Shown in pieces: positions 18,653 through 27,282 of a DNA stretch of 64,000 bases. This DNA comes from JAFGVL01 sp963663245 (GTDB lineage: Bacteria; Bacteroidota; Bacteroidia; Bacteroidales; Paludibacteraceae). The position numbers were made by a program, and so were the translations under genes. Within the stretch, counting starts at the first letter, position 1; each line of letters opens with the position of its first letter. The stretch lies in contig OY760143.1 in the NCBI GenBank assembly GCA_963663245.1, positions 2,046,001 through 2,110,000 of the forward strand. Direction: 5' to 3'. Under the pieces are notes generated by a model. That model did no database searches. It had not been told where the DNA came from and worked only from the letters and a program-made list of their open reading frames with translations.

Positions 18653-19969
18653 ATGCAAGAAACTATTAATTACTTGATTAATTTTCTTTTAGGTGAATCA
18701 AATTCAGAGCTTTCATCTGACATTGGATATACTTCAGACCAACAGTTATTCTCTCAATACAAAGTGGTTATTATTCCTTCTCCATTTTTTGACAAAAAGA
18801 GCTACGGAAAAACCTCTTCAATCCCAACGTTGCCTTTATCTAAGGTAAATGACATTCCTCTTCTTTATGGCTCTCCAAAAATTGAGAAGATAAAAAACAC
18901 CCTTGTGGTTCATGCAGATATTATTGCATCCAGCTATTTTTTATTATCACGTTACGAGGAATGGCTTCGACCAGATTGTCGAGATACTCACGGTCGATTC
19001 TCTGGAAAAGAGTCATTAGCATACAGAGCTAATTTTCTTCATCGACCTATTGTAGAAGAATACGGAAAACTACTTTTAAAATGGCTTAATGAAAGTGGTA
19101 GCTCTACTATAGAGAACAATAAAAACATTTCCAAGGTATACCTTACACATGATGTTGATGAGGTTTATCGCTATAGAGATACAAAAAGCTTTTTAAAGAC
19201 TCTAATAAGAAGTTTTTACACAAAAGAGGGTCAATTACAAGAAGCATTTAGGTCATTCTTTGGGAAAATTGAAGACGACCCATTATTCACATTCCCATGG
19301 ATTTTTAAGACAAACAATCAGTTCAAACAAGAAGCTAAAAAACTAAATATTGAAACCATATTTTTCTTCAAATCACTTATCTCCTATTTACCAGAAGATA
19401 AACCGTATTACAATCTATTTTTAAAAGACACTCAATATCTATTTAAGCTTTGTGATATTAATGAAGTAGAAATTGGTTTACATGCCAGCTATTTATCAGG
19501 AGATAATCCAGAAATGATATTAGAAGAGAAAGAACAACTAGAAATTGCATCTGGCAATTCAATCCAATATAACCGGCACCATTTTCTAAGATTAAAAAAT
19601 GTTGCTGATACAGAATCCCTTTACTATGCAGGTATTAGCGATGACTTTACAATGGGATACGCTGACATCGCTGGTTTTCGATTAGGGACTTGCAAGCCTG
19701 TAAATTGGATAAACTTACAGACAAAGGAAGTTACAGCATTAACTTTACATCCATTATGTATTATGGATAGAACTTTAGAGGACAAGCGATACATGAACTT
19801 TAATTACAACGAAGCTCTATCATATTCCAAAAATTTGATTGACAAAGTGGCAGAATATAATGGTGAGTTAATATTACTATGGCATAACTCAAGCTTATGC
19901 AATAAGTTTCGTTTCTCACAAAAGCAATTATATAGTGAGTTGTTGAAATATATTACAAGTAAACAATAA
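18653..19969 (+). CDS. Polysaccharide deacetylase family protein
   Basis: The first ~160 residues form an N-terminal region seen in Bacteroidota deacetylase-like proteins (VHADIIASSYFLLSRYEEWLRPDCRDTHGRFSG). A NodB-like domain follows with the metal-binding motif YLTHDVDEV (residues ~165-173) and later GLHASYLSG and WHNSSL. There is no signal peptide, so it acts in the cytoplasm or at the inner membrane face. It heads an operon with two glycosyltransferases (1 and 5 bp gaps), which suggests it trims an acyl group during surface glycan or exopolysaccharide assembly. The substrate cannot be told. Confidence 0.8.
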   Translation: MQETINYLINFLLGESNSELSSDIGYTSDQQLFSQYKVVIIPSPFFDKKSYGKTSSIPTLPLSKVNDIPLLYGSPKIEKIKNTLVVHADIIASSYFLLSRYEEWLRPDCRDTHGRFSGKESLAYRANFLHRPIVEEYGKLLLKWLNESGSSTIENNKNISKVYLTHDVDEVYRYRDTKSFLKTLIRSFYTKEGQLQEAFRSFFGKIEDDPLFTFPWIFKTNNQFKQEAKKLNIETIFFFKSLISYLPEDKPYYNLFLKDTQYLFKLCDINEVEIGLHASYLSGDNPEMILEEKEQLEIASGNSIQYNRHHFLRLKNVADTESLYYAGISDDFTMGYADIAGFRLGTCKPVNWINLQTKEVTALTLHPLCIMDRTLEDKRYMNFNYNEALSYSKNLIDKVAEYNGELILLWHNSSLCNKFRFSQKQLYSELLKYITSKQ

Positions 19970-19970
19970 A

Positions 19971-21089
19971 ATGAATAAACGCATCATCATATCTGTCACA
20001 ACTGATTTATCTATAGACCAACGTGTTCAAAAGCTAGCTCTTAGCATGCAAAACATTGGTTTTGACGTATTATTACTCGGCAGAAAAACAAAAAGAAGTC
20101 GCTCTTTTAATGCTTCTTTTCCATTTAAACGAATGAGATTATTCTTTGAAACTGGTTTTTTGTTTTATGCAGAGTACAATATCCGTCTATTACTATTTCT
20201 TCTTTCTCATAAAACGGACATCCTTTTCTCGTGCGACACAGATACCTTAGCTGCAAATTATATTGCAAGTAAACTTACAAACCGCAAGCTTGTATTTGAT
20301 GCTCACGAGATATTCCCTGAAGTTCCCGAACTTGTAGAAAAACCTTTTGTGAAAAAATGCTGGGAGACTATCGAAAATATAATATTACCCAGAGTTAGTT
20401 ACTCAATGACAGTCTGTGAATCAATAGCGAACTATTACAATGAAAAATATGCTATAAACATGCAGGTTGTCCGTAATATTGCCTATTTGAACAACGAAAA
20501 CATTAAACCCCTAATTCTTTCTGAAAAGAAAGTAATACTATACCAGGGAACATTAAATGATGGCAGAGGACTCGAATGGGTTATCGACAGCATGCCTCTA
20601 CTTGACAATTGTGAATTAATAATTATCGGTAGTGGTTTAACAAGAAAAGCATTAAAAAGAAGAGTGTCTAAACTCGAAGTAAAAGATAAGGTTCAGTTCA
20701 TTGGAAAAGTTCTACCAGAAGAATTAACTCTTTATACAAAAGCCGCTGATATTGGTCTGTGCTTATTAGAGAATAAAGGTTTAAGCTACTACTATTCATT
20801 ACCCAATAGAGTATTTGATTATATTCAAGCAGGCATCCCTATTTTAGCTAGCGATTATCCTGAAATTAGAAATATTGTAGTAAAACATAATACTGGTGTT
20901 GTAATAAATAAATATGATCCACAGTATATCGCTGATACTATAAAAAAAATGCTAAGCACGGGAAAAGAATCGTACCAAGAGAATTTAAAGACTCTTAGCA
21001 AAGAATTATGTTGGGAAAAAGAACAAGAAAAGTTATTTAATCTTTTATCTAAAGTTGTAAATGACATGTCAAGAAAAAAGAGAAAATAG
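19971..21089 (+). CDS. Glycosyltransferase, GT4-like (GT-B fold)
   Basis: This 372-residue GT-B enzyme starts MNKRIIISVTTDLSIDQRVQKLALSM, the usual N-terminal Rossmann half. It has KLVFDAHEIFPEVPE in the first domain, and in the second domain VILYQGTLNDGRGLEWVIDSM, QFIGKVLPEELTLY and a nucleotide-sugar site around SYYYSLPNRVFDYIQAGIPILASDYPEI. It is cytoplasmic and probably adds a sugar to a lipid-linked glycan. It is the second gene of the three-gene glycan operon. Confidence 0.87.
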   Translation: MNKRIIISVTTDLSIDQRVQKLALSMQNIGFDVLLLGRKTKRSRSFNASFPFKRMRLFFETGFLFYAEYNIRLLLFLLSHKTDILFSCDTDTLAANYIASKLTNRKLVFDAHEIFPEVPELVEKPFVKKCWETIENIILPRVSYSMTVCESIANYYNEKYAINMQVVRNIAYLNNENIKPLILSEKKVILYQGTLNDGRGLEWVIDSMPLLDNCELIIIGSGLTRKALKRRVSKLEVKDKVQFIGKVLPEELTLYTKAADIGLCLLENKGLSYYYSLPNRVFDYIQAGIPILASDYPEIRNIVVKHNTGVVINKYDPQYIADTIKKMLSTGKESYQENLKTLSKELCWEKEQEKLFNLLSKVVNDMSRKKRK

Positions 21090-21094
21090 CCCCT

Positions 21095-21985
21095 ATGTTA
21101 TCTATTCTAATACCTACATACAATTATAATTGTTATAGACTTATTAAATGCTTAAACGATCAAGCCTTAGTCTCAGAAAAAGAGTATGAGATAATTGTAA
21201 TTGACGATTGTTCATCAAGCCCCCATAAAGAAAACAATGAAATTAATAATCTTCCAAATTGCAGCTATACTGAATTAAACAATAATATTGGAAGAGCTAG
21301 AATAAGAAATTTACTAGCTAGCAAAGCAAAATTTGATTTCTTTTTATTTTTAGATTGCGACGCAAGTATTTCTTCCGATTTATTCCTGAATAGATACTTA
21401 TCCTATTGCAATAAGAATAGCGTGGTGTGTGGAGGAACTGCTTACAACCAACAAGATATTCATTCAGAATATATTCTACGATTAAAGTATGGTATTTCAC
21501 GCGAACAAAGATCTGTAGAAGAAAGAGAAGAAGTAAAATACACCTCCTTTAGTTCATTTAATTTTTTAATTCCGAAAAGTATTTTTGATAGTATTCGCTT
21601 TAATGAAAAGATAATTGAATATGGACACGAAGACACAGTTTTTGGGTATGAACTTAAATTACACAACTATAATATTCTTCATATCGATAATCCATTAATT
21701 CATGAAGGATTAGAACCTGCTCCTGTTTTCTTACAAAAGACAAAAAAGAGCATGGAGAATTTATGTTTTATTTCTCAAGAATCTAAATACCAAAAGATTA
21801 TTGTAGATATAAAAGTATTACGAGTATATCGATTATTTAAAAAATATAAATTGACTAACCTATATATTAGAATCTTTCTGCTTTTCTCAAAACTAATTGA
21901 AAAAAACCTACTAGGGAAAAGACCATTTATTCTCTTATTAGACCTTTACAAACTCGGGCACCTAAGTTTGACATACAAAAGCTGA
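21095..21985 (+). CDS. Glycosyltransferase family 2
   Basis: The GT-A domain begins MLSILIPTYNYNCYRLIKCL, with IIVIDDCSSS, NNIGRARIRNLLA, and the DxD-like LFLDCDASIS (about residues 86-95). The acceptor side shows FNEKIIEYGHEDTVFGYEL, the ED motif of this group. The C-terminal ~70 residues are basic and hydrophobic and may associate with the membrane. It is the last gene of the glycan operon and starts 5 bp after the GT4 gene. Confidence 0.88.
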   Translation: MLSILIPTYNYNCYRLIKCLNDQALVSEKEYEIIVIDDCSSSPHKENNEINNLPNCSYTELNNNIGRARIRNLLASKAKFDFFLFLDCDASISSDLFLNRYLSYCNKNSVVCGGTAYNQQDIHSEYILRLKYGISREQRSVEEREEVKYTSFSSFNFLIPKSIFDSIRFNEKIIEYGHEDTVFGYELKLHNYNILHIDNPLIHEGLEPAPVFLQKTKKSMENLCFISQESKYQKIIVDIKVLRVYRLFKKYKLTNLYIRIFLLFSKLIEKNLLGKRPFILLLDLYKLGHLSLTYKS

Positions 21986-22106
21986 CAAGCTGTCATTTTT
22001 GCATCTAACTTATCCTCTATTATGGCGCAAAAAACTTTTGGCATAAATTTCGTAAAAAGGCAAGCCGTAAAAATCAATAAACACAAACTAAATACAATAA
22101 ACGATT

Positions 22107-22379
22107 ATGAGTATTCAACCATTAGCCGACAGAGTGTTGATTAAACCTGCTGCGGCAGAAGAAAAAACAGCAAGTGGCATTATCATTCCTGATTCTGCTA
22201 AAGAAAAACCTTCAAAAGGTGAAGTAATTGCCGTTGGTAACGGAACAAAAGACGAAGAAATGATAGTTAAAAAAGGAGACCAAGTACTTTACGGAAAATA
22301 TGCTGGTCAAGAACTAGAAATTGACGGTGAAGAATTATTAGTTATGCGTCAAGCAGACATCTTAGGTATTCTTTCATAA
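22107..22379 (+). CDS. groS: Co-chaperonin GroES
   Basis: This 90-residue protein has the full GroES pattern: PLADRVLIKPAAAEEKTASGI, the mobile loop IIPDSAKEKPSKG, and EELLVMRQADILGIL. It caps the GroEL cage. groEL begins 27 bp downstream. The 121 bp upstream has no CIRCE inverted repeat and no perfect TAnnTTTG box. Confidence 0.98.
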   Translation: MSIQPLADRVLIKPAAAEEKTASGIIIPDSAKEKPSKGEVIAVGNGTKDEEMIVKKGDQVLYGKYAGQELEIDGEELLVMRQADILGILS

Positions 22380-22406
22380 TTAAATTCAACAAAAAAATAA
22401 TATATA

Positions 22407-24044
22407 ATGGCAAAAGAGATAAAATTCAATATGGATGCTCGTGATGAGCTAAAAAAAGGAATCGACAAATTAGCCGATGCAGTTAAAGTAACACTTGGAC
22501 CAAAAGGTCGTCACGTAATCTTAGAAAAGAAATTTGGCGCACCACACATCACAAAAGATGGCGTTACAGTCGCGAAAGAAATTGAATTAGCTGACGCATT
22601 TGAAAACATGGGTGCTCAAATGGTAAAAGAAGTAGCTTCTAAGACTGGTGACGATGCTGGTGATGGAACAACAACTGCAACTGTATTAGCTCAATCGGTG
22701 GTTGCTGTAGGACTAAAAAATGTTACTGCTGGTGCTAATCCAATGGATTTAAAACGTGGTATCGACAAAGCTGTTAAAGCTGTTGTTGCTAATATACAAT
22801 CACAAGCAAAAGAAGTTGGTGACGATTTAAGCAAAATTGAACAAGTTGCTACAGTATCTGCAAATAATGATGCAACTATCGGAGGTTTAATTGCTGAAGC
22901 AATGAAAAAAGTAACCAAAGAAGGTGTTATATCTGTTGAAGAAGCAAAAGGAACCGAAACTACTGTTGAAGTAGTAGAAGGAATGCAATTTGACCGTGGC
23001 TACCTTTCTCCATACTTTGTTACCAATACAGAGAAAATGGAAACAGAAATGGAAACTCCATTAGTTTTAATTCACGACAAAAAAATATCTTCTTTAAAAG
23101 ACTTACTTCCATTATTAGAAGCTGCTGTTCAAAGTGGAAAACCACTTTTAATCATTGCTGAAGATGTAGAAAGTGAAGCCTTATCTACTTTAGTAGTAAA
23201 TCGCTTACGTGGTTCATTAAAGATATGTGCTGTAAAAGCTCCAGGATTTGGTGACCGTCGTAAAGAAATGTTAGAAGATATTGCGATCCTTACTGGTGGT
23301 GTAGTTATTAGCGACGAAAAAGGATTGAAATTGGAAACAGCTACATTAGACATGTTAGGTACTGCAGAAAAAATCACCATCGACAAAGACAATACTACTA
23401 TTGTAAATGGAGCAGGTGAGAAAGAAATGATTGCTGAAAGAGTAAAACAAATCAAAGCTCAAATAGCTTCAACTACTTCTGATTACGACCGTGAAAAACT
23501 ACAAGAGCGCTTAGCTAAATTAGCTGGTGGTGTTGCTGTACTATATGTTGGTGCTGCTTCTGAGGTTGAAATGAAAGAGAAAAAAGACCGTGTAGATGAT
23601 GCCCTAAGCGCAACTCGTGCAGCAATTGAAGAAGGTATTGTTGCTGGTGGTGGCGTTGCTTATATTCGTGCTATTGCTTCTTTAGATAAAGTAAAAGGAG
23701 ATAACGAAGACGAGTCTACCGGTATCGATATTGTAAAACGTGCCATTGAAGAACCATTACGTCAGATTGTATTTAACGCTGGCGTGGAAGGTGCTGTAGT
23801 AGTACAAAGAGTAAAAGAAGGAAAAGATGACTTCGGATACAATGCTCGTACAGACAAATATGAAAATCTATTTGCTGCTGGTGTTATCGACCCTGCAAAA
23901 GTAACGCGCGTAGCCTTAGAGAATGCTGCTTCAATTGCAGGTATGTTCTTAACTACCGAATGTGTTATTGCTGATGAGAAAGAAGATGCTCCAGCTATGC
24001 CTCCTATGCCTCCAATGGGTGGTGGTATGGGTGGAATGATGTAA
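22407..24044 (+). CDS. groL: Chaperonin GroEL
   Basis: This 545-residue chaperonin has the ATP site (LGPKGRHV, GDGTTTATVLA), the conserved Asp in the intermediate domain and the C-terminal GGM tail (PPMPPMGGGMGGMM). It folds cytosolic proteins with GroES. Gene order and spacing are canonical, and a strong terminator follows. Confidence 0.99.
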   Translation: MAKEIKFNMDARDELKKGIDKLADAVKVTLGPKGRHVILEKKFGAPHITKDGVTVAKEIELADAFENMGAQMVKEVASKTGDDAGDGTTTATVLAQSVVAVGLKNVTAGANPMDLKRGIDKAVKAVVANIQSQAKEVGDDLSKIEQVATVSANNDATIGGLIAEAMKKVTKEGVISVEEAKGTETTVEVVEGMQFDRGYLSPYFVTNTEKMETEMETPLVLIHDKKISSLKDLLPLLEAAVQSGKPLLIIAEDVESEALSTLVVNRLRGSLKICAVKAPGFGDRRKEMLEDIAILTGGVVISDEKGLKLETATLDMLGTAEKITIDKDNTTIVNGAGEKEMIAERVKQIKAQIASTTSDYDREKLQERLAKLAGGVAVLYVGAASEVEMKEKKDRVDDALSATRAAIEEGIVAGGGVAYIRAIASLDKVKGDNEDESTGIDIVKRAIEEPLRQIVFNAGVEGAVVVQRVKEGKDDFGYNARTDKYENLFAAGVIDPAKVTRVALENAASIAGMFLTTECVIADEKEDAPAMPPMPPMGGGMGGMM

Positions 24045-24067
24045 ACATCATATAACCTTAATATAGT

Positions 24068-24101
24068 AAGCCTCTTGTAATTAATTGCAAGAGGCTTTTT
24101 T
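24068..24101. terminator. Terminator after groEL
   Basis: The stem aagcctcttg / caagaggctt is followed by a T-run. It sits between groEL and the convergent regulator gene and could serve both. Confidence 0.85.
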
Positions 24102-24113
24102 ATGAGGCTTAGT

Positions 24114-24791
24114 CTATACTCGAACAACCAAATTAAGCAATCCCTCTTTATCTATCAAAGTCACTTTTTTTCTACTAATTTCTATAAGACCGTCTTGCTG
24201 CATTTTTGCCAATTCACGTGAAAGAGAAGGGCGTGTTACACCAAAATATTCCGCTAAATCATTTTGTGAGCGATCTAAATCAAACATACTTTCACCCATA
24301 GATAAGTCTAATAAATACCCTGCAAGTTTTTGTCTAATGGTTTTAAATGAAAGAAAAGTTAGTTTTGATGAGAGTCTAGTAGCGTAATCAGAAGATATAT
24401 CCAAGAAATTCTGTAGTAATTGTTTATTATCCTGAAAGAGACTCAACAAAGTTTTTTTTGAAATTATTAATGTTTCACAATCCTCATTTGCAGTTACTTC
24501 AACAGGGAAACGGTTCTTCTTTCCAAATAAAAACATTATAGCAAGAGGATTCGGTGATTTAATATCTTCAACTTTAATTACCTTACCTCCATCATTAATC
24601 ATCTCTGCTCGAACACTTCCTTTTATTAATATAATTAAACGATTACATACTTCATGCTGTTGAGCTAAAATCTCACCTTTCTTATAATTATTTTCTTTGT
24701 AATTATTGGTATCTAACAATCTAATTAACTCTTTTTCTGATATACCATTAAACAGTTCAGAACCGAGTAGTGTGTTTACTGTATTATTCAT
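24114..24791 (-). CDS. Crp/Fnr family regulator, HcpR-like
   Basis: The 225-residue protein has an N-terminal cyclic-nucleotide-binding-type beta-roll (about residues 10-125; YKKGEILAQQHEVCNRLIILIKGSVRAEM) and a dimer helix. The C-terminal winged HTH (about 150-215; DLDRSQNDLAEYFGVTRPSLSRELAKMQQDGLIEI) is of the Crp/Fnr type. It lacks an N-terminal Fnr Fe-S Cys cluster. It is divergent from hcp, as HcpR genes are in other anaerobes, where the regulator controls the response to nitric oxide. The predicted operator at 24809-24828 supports this link. Confidence 0.82.
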   Translation of the reverse strand: MNNTVNTLLGSELFNGISEKELIRLLDTNNYKENNYKKGEILAQQHEVCNRLIILIKGSVRAEMINDGGKVIKVEDIKSPNPLAIMFLFGKKNRFPVEVTANEDCETLIISKKTLLSLFQDNKQLLQNFLDISSDYATRLSSKLTFLSFKTIRQKLAGYLLDLSMGESMFDLDRSQNDLAEYFGVTRPSLSRELAKMQQDGLIEISRKKVTLIDKEGLLNLVVRV

Positions 24792-24808
24792 ATTTTTTTA
24801 TTTCTTAA

Positions 24809-24828
24809 ATTGTAACAAATGATACAAA
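24809..24828. promoter_or_regulatory. Candidate HcpR-type operator
   Basis: A palindrome TGTAAC-AAAT-GATACA (16-bp core at 24811-24826) lies between the regulator and hcp. It resembles a Crp/Fnr-class site. Its centre is about 42 bp upstream of the expected hcp transcription start, the class II activator position. Its right half overlaps the regulator's own -7 box. Confidence 0.55.
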
Positions 24829-24832
24829 TTTA
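24825..24832 (-). promoter_or_regulatory. -7 box of the HcpR-like regulator
   Basis: Minus-strand TAAATTTG (TAnnTTTG) lies 33 bp before the regulator ATG and overlaps the candidate operator, so binding there would repress. Confidence 0.5.
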
Positions 24833-24848
24833 AAACCACATTCTAAGC

Positions 24849-24856
24849 TATTTTTG
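24849..24856 (+). promoter_or_regulatory. -7 box of hcp
   Basis: TATTTTTG (TAnnTTTG) lies 35 bp before the hcp ATG. No good -33 TTG is seen, as expected for an activator-dependent promoter. Confidence 0.55.
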
Positions 24857-24891
24857 TCAAATATTTAATTCTAACCTAATAATTTTATTTT

Positions 24892-26529
24892 ATGGAAATG
24901 TTTTGTTATCAATGTCAAGAGGCTGCAAAAGGCACAGGTTGTTCATTAATTGGTTCATGTGGAAAACAACCTGAGACTTCAAATTTACAAGACCTTTTAC
25001 TTTTTATAAGTAGAGGAGTTGCTTTCTACAACACCGAACTAAGAGCAAACAATAAGTCTAGTAAAATTGCAGACAAGTATATCTTTGATTCATTATTTAC
25101 TACCATTACAAATGCAAATTTTGACGACAAAGCTATTACTGAAAGAATAACTGAAGGACTTGCTTTAAGAGACAAACTAGCCAGTCAATTAGAATTGAAG
25201 AACAATAGTTTGCCTGATGAATGCACATGGAAGGGTTCACCTAAAGAATATCTCCAAAAATCATTAACTGTAGGTGTTTTACGCACAGAAAATGAAGACA
25301 TTCGCTCACTAAAAGAACTTGTTCATTATGGACTAAAAGGTTTAGCTGCATATATGGAACACGCATACAACCTTGGGAGTTCTAGCGATGAATTAAACGC
25401 ATTTGTACAATATGCACTTAGTGAGTTAATACGCAAAGATATTACGGCCGATGAATTGGTCGCTCTTACTCTTAAGACTGGAGAAATGGGTGTTCAAGGT
25501 ATGGCACAATTGGATGGTGCAAACACTTCTACATTTGGAAACCCTGAAATTTCTGAGGTTAAACTAGGGGTAGAAAAAAATCCTGCAATATTGATTAGTG
25601 GACATGATTTAAAAGATATTGAAGAACTATTGATTCAGACAGAAGGAACAGGTGTAGATGTATATACACACAGTGAAATGCTTCCTGCTCATTACTATCC
25701 TAACCTAAAGAAATACAAACACCTTGTTGGAAATTATGGAGGTTCTTGGTGGGCACAAAAAACAGATTTTGAATCGTTCAATGGTCCTATCCTATTTACT
25801 ACTAACTGTATAGTTCCACCATCTAAAAACGCAACATACAAAGATAAAATCTATACTACTGGTGCAGCAGGATTAAGTGGATCTACACATATAGCTGAAC
25901 GAAAAGATGGAAAGACAAAAGATTTTTCAGTAATTATTGAGCACGCACAAAAATGTGAAGCACCAAAAGAAATTGAAACTGGAAGTATTGTTGGAGGGTT
26001 TGCACACGCACAAGTACTAGCTTTAGCTGATAAAGTAATTGATGCTGTAAAATCGGGAGCTATCAAAAAATTCTTCGTAATGGCTGGTTGCGATGGTCGC
26101 ATGAGCGCACGAAATTATTACGAAGATTTTGCTTTAGCTCTACCTAAAGATAATGTAATATTAACGGCAGGTTGTGCTAAGTATAGATACAACAAATTAG
26201 GATTAGGAGATATTGGCGGTATACCTCGTGTATTAGATGCGGGTCAATGTAACGACAGTTATTCTCTAGTAGTAATTGCACTTGCTCTAAAAGATGCTTT
26301 TGGGTTAGATGATATTAACGATTTACCAATAGTCTACAATATAGCATGGTACGAACAAAAAGCAGTAATTGTATTACTTGCCTTACTTTCTCTAGGGGTA
26401 AAAAACATTCACCTTGGACCAACATTACCTGCATTCCTATCACCAAATATTACCAAAGTATTGGTAGATAAGTTTGGTATTGCTGGAATTACCAATGTTG
26501 AAGAAGACATTAAAGCTATGACTGCTTAA
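24892..26529 (+). CDS. hcp: Hybrid cluster protein (hydroxylamine/NO reductase)
   Basis: The N-terminal cluster ligands Cys5, Cys8, Cys17 and Cys23 (FCYQCQEAAKGTGCSLIGSC) have the spacing of Hcp from strict anaerobes. At 545 residues it is the full-length class, with the intervening helical domain. Further hybrid-cluster motifs are GNYGGSWW, FTTNCIVPP, AGCDGRMSARNYYED, LTAGCAKYRYN and GQCNDSY. The enzyme is cytoplasmic and protects against nitric oxide and hydroxylamine. No hcr reductase is adjacent. It is followed by a strong terminator. Confidence 0.97.
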   Translation: MEMFCYQCQEAAKGTGCSLIGSCGKQPETSNLQDLLLFISRGVAFYNTELRANNKSSKIADKYIFDSLFTTITNANFDDKAITERITEGLALRDKLASQLELKNNSLPDECTWKGSPKEYLQKSLTVGVLRTENEDIRSLKELVHYGLKGLAAYMEHAYNLGSSSDELNAFVQYALSELIRKDITADELVALTLKTGEMGVQGMAQLDGANTSTFGNPEISEVKLGVEKNPAILISGHDLKDIEELLIQTEGTGVDVYTHSEMLPAHYYPNLKKYKHLVGNYGGSWWAQKTDFESFNGPILFTTNCIVPPSKNATYKDKIYTTGAAGLSGSTHIAERKDGKTKDFSVIIEHAQKCEAPKEIETGSIVGGFAHAQVLALADKVIDAVKSGAIKKFFVMAGCDGRMSARNYYEDFALALPKDNVILTAGCAKYRYNKLGLGDIGGIPRVLDAGQCNDSYSLVVIALALKDAFGLDDINDLPIVYNIAWYEQKAVIVLLALLSLGVKNIHLGPTLPAFLSPNITKVLVDKFGIAGITNVEEDIKAMTA

Positions 26530-26541
26530 TTAAATACAATA

Positions 26542-26575
26542 AAAAAGCTCTGAAGAAATATCTTCAGAGCTTTTT
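26542..26575. terminator. Bidirectional terminator after hcp
   Basis: A perfect 15-bp stem (aaaaagctctgaaga / tcttcagagcttttt) with loop AATA sits between convergent genes. Confidence 0.9.
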
Positions 26576-26596
26576 ATTTAAATCCTATATTATATT

Positions 26597-27082
26597 TTAC
26601 ATATAATTATCTTCAGCCTCAACCTTCCATTCAAACATCGGATTCTCTCTATATTTTTTAATAAGATTCATTATCTCTTCTTTATCACCCAACAAGCCTA
26701 ACCATTTCAAACCCTCATCAAAAGACATAAAAGTAAACATTTGCTGTCCTGTTTCTTCTTTCACAGAACTATCGTATTTCTTAGCATATAAAAATTGATT
26801 GGGTGATTTTAAGACCACAGCTGCTTTTCTACTTCCTACAATTTGCTTAATATGTTTCTTAATAAATTCAGCATATTCAGAAACTTCATCAATAGACATA
26901 CGCACCTCAATATTTGTAAAATCGCTTAATAAATTATAATCAGCTGTAAAATCGGGATGATTTACTTGCTTAAGCTTGTGCCCCTTAAAAGTGTCCAAAG
27001 TCAAGACACCTTCGTACATATCAATTACGAGCTTCTTCTCTTTCAGAATTAGAAAGCTACTTTTCATTATTACGTTAACCAT
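26597..27082 (-). CDS. STAS-like (SpoIIAA-type) cytoplasmic protein, putative
   Basis: The 161-residue protein has no signal peptide. Its pattern (LVIDMYEGVLTLDTF…YNLLSDFTNIEVRMSIDEVSEYAEF…RKAAVVLKSPNQFLYAKKY…FMSFDEGLKWLGL) resembles SpoIIAA-like STAS-fold proteins that end in an EALxWL-type motif. No function can be assigned. The ATG at 27067 (MKSSFLIL) is an equally good start. It stands alone. Confidence 0.6.
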   Translation of the reverse strand: MVNVIMKSSFLILKEKKLVIDMYEGVLTLDTFKGHKLKQVNHPDFTADYNLLSDFTNIEVRMSIDEVSEYAEFIKKHIKQIVGSRKAAVVLKSPNQFLYAKKYDSSVKEETGQQMFTFMSFDEGLKWLGLLGDKEEIMNLIKKYRENPMFEWKVEAEDNYM

Positions 27083-27206
27083 AATTATATATGTGTTATA
27101 TAAGATACTAACCTTAAATATAATAAAACTTCAACAGAATACAATTTACACTAATAATTAATTCTTATAGTGAGCCTTACTGCTTTTATATTCACATAAA
27201 TATTTT

Positions 27207-27214
27207 TACCTTTG
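27207..27214 (+). promoter_or_regulatory. -7 box of pgk
   Basis: TACCTTTG (TAnnTTTG) lies 68 bp upstream of the pgk ATG. An in-frame GTG at 27214 overlaps its last base and therefore cannot be the start. Confidence 0.65.
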
Positions 27215-27282
27215 TGTGCCTCGATAGAAAGCTACAATTTTTATCCTATCAGATTAAATTATTAACTAATAAAATATACAAA

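Noticed and set aside
22018..22060. A sigma-54-like promoter (TTGGCAT-N-TCGT) upstream of groES
   Set aside because: The -12 element reads TCGT where TTGC is expected, and groES is not a usual RpoN target. The match is too weak to annotate.
21986..22106. A CIRCE or other heat-shock operator upstream of groES
   Set aside because: No TTAGCACTC-N9-GAGTGCTAA or similar inverted repeat is present.
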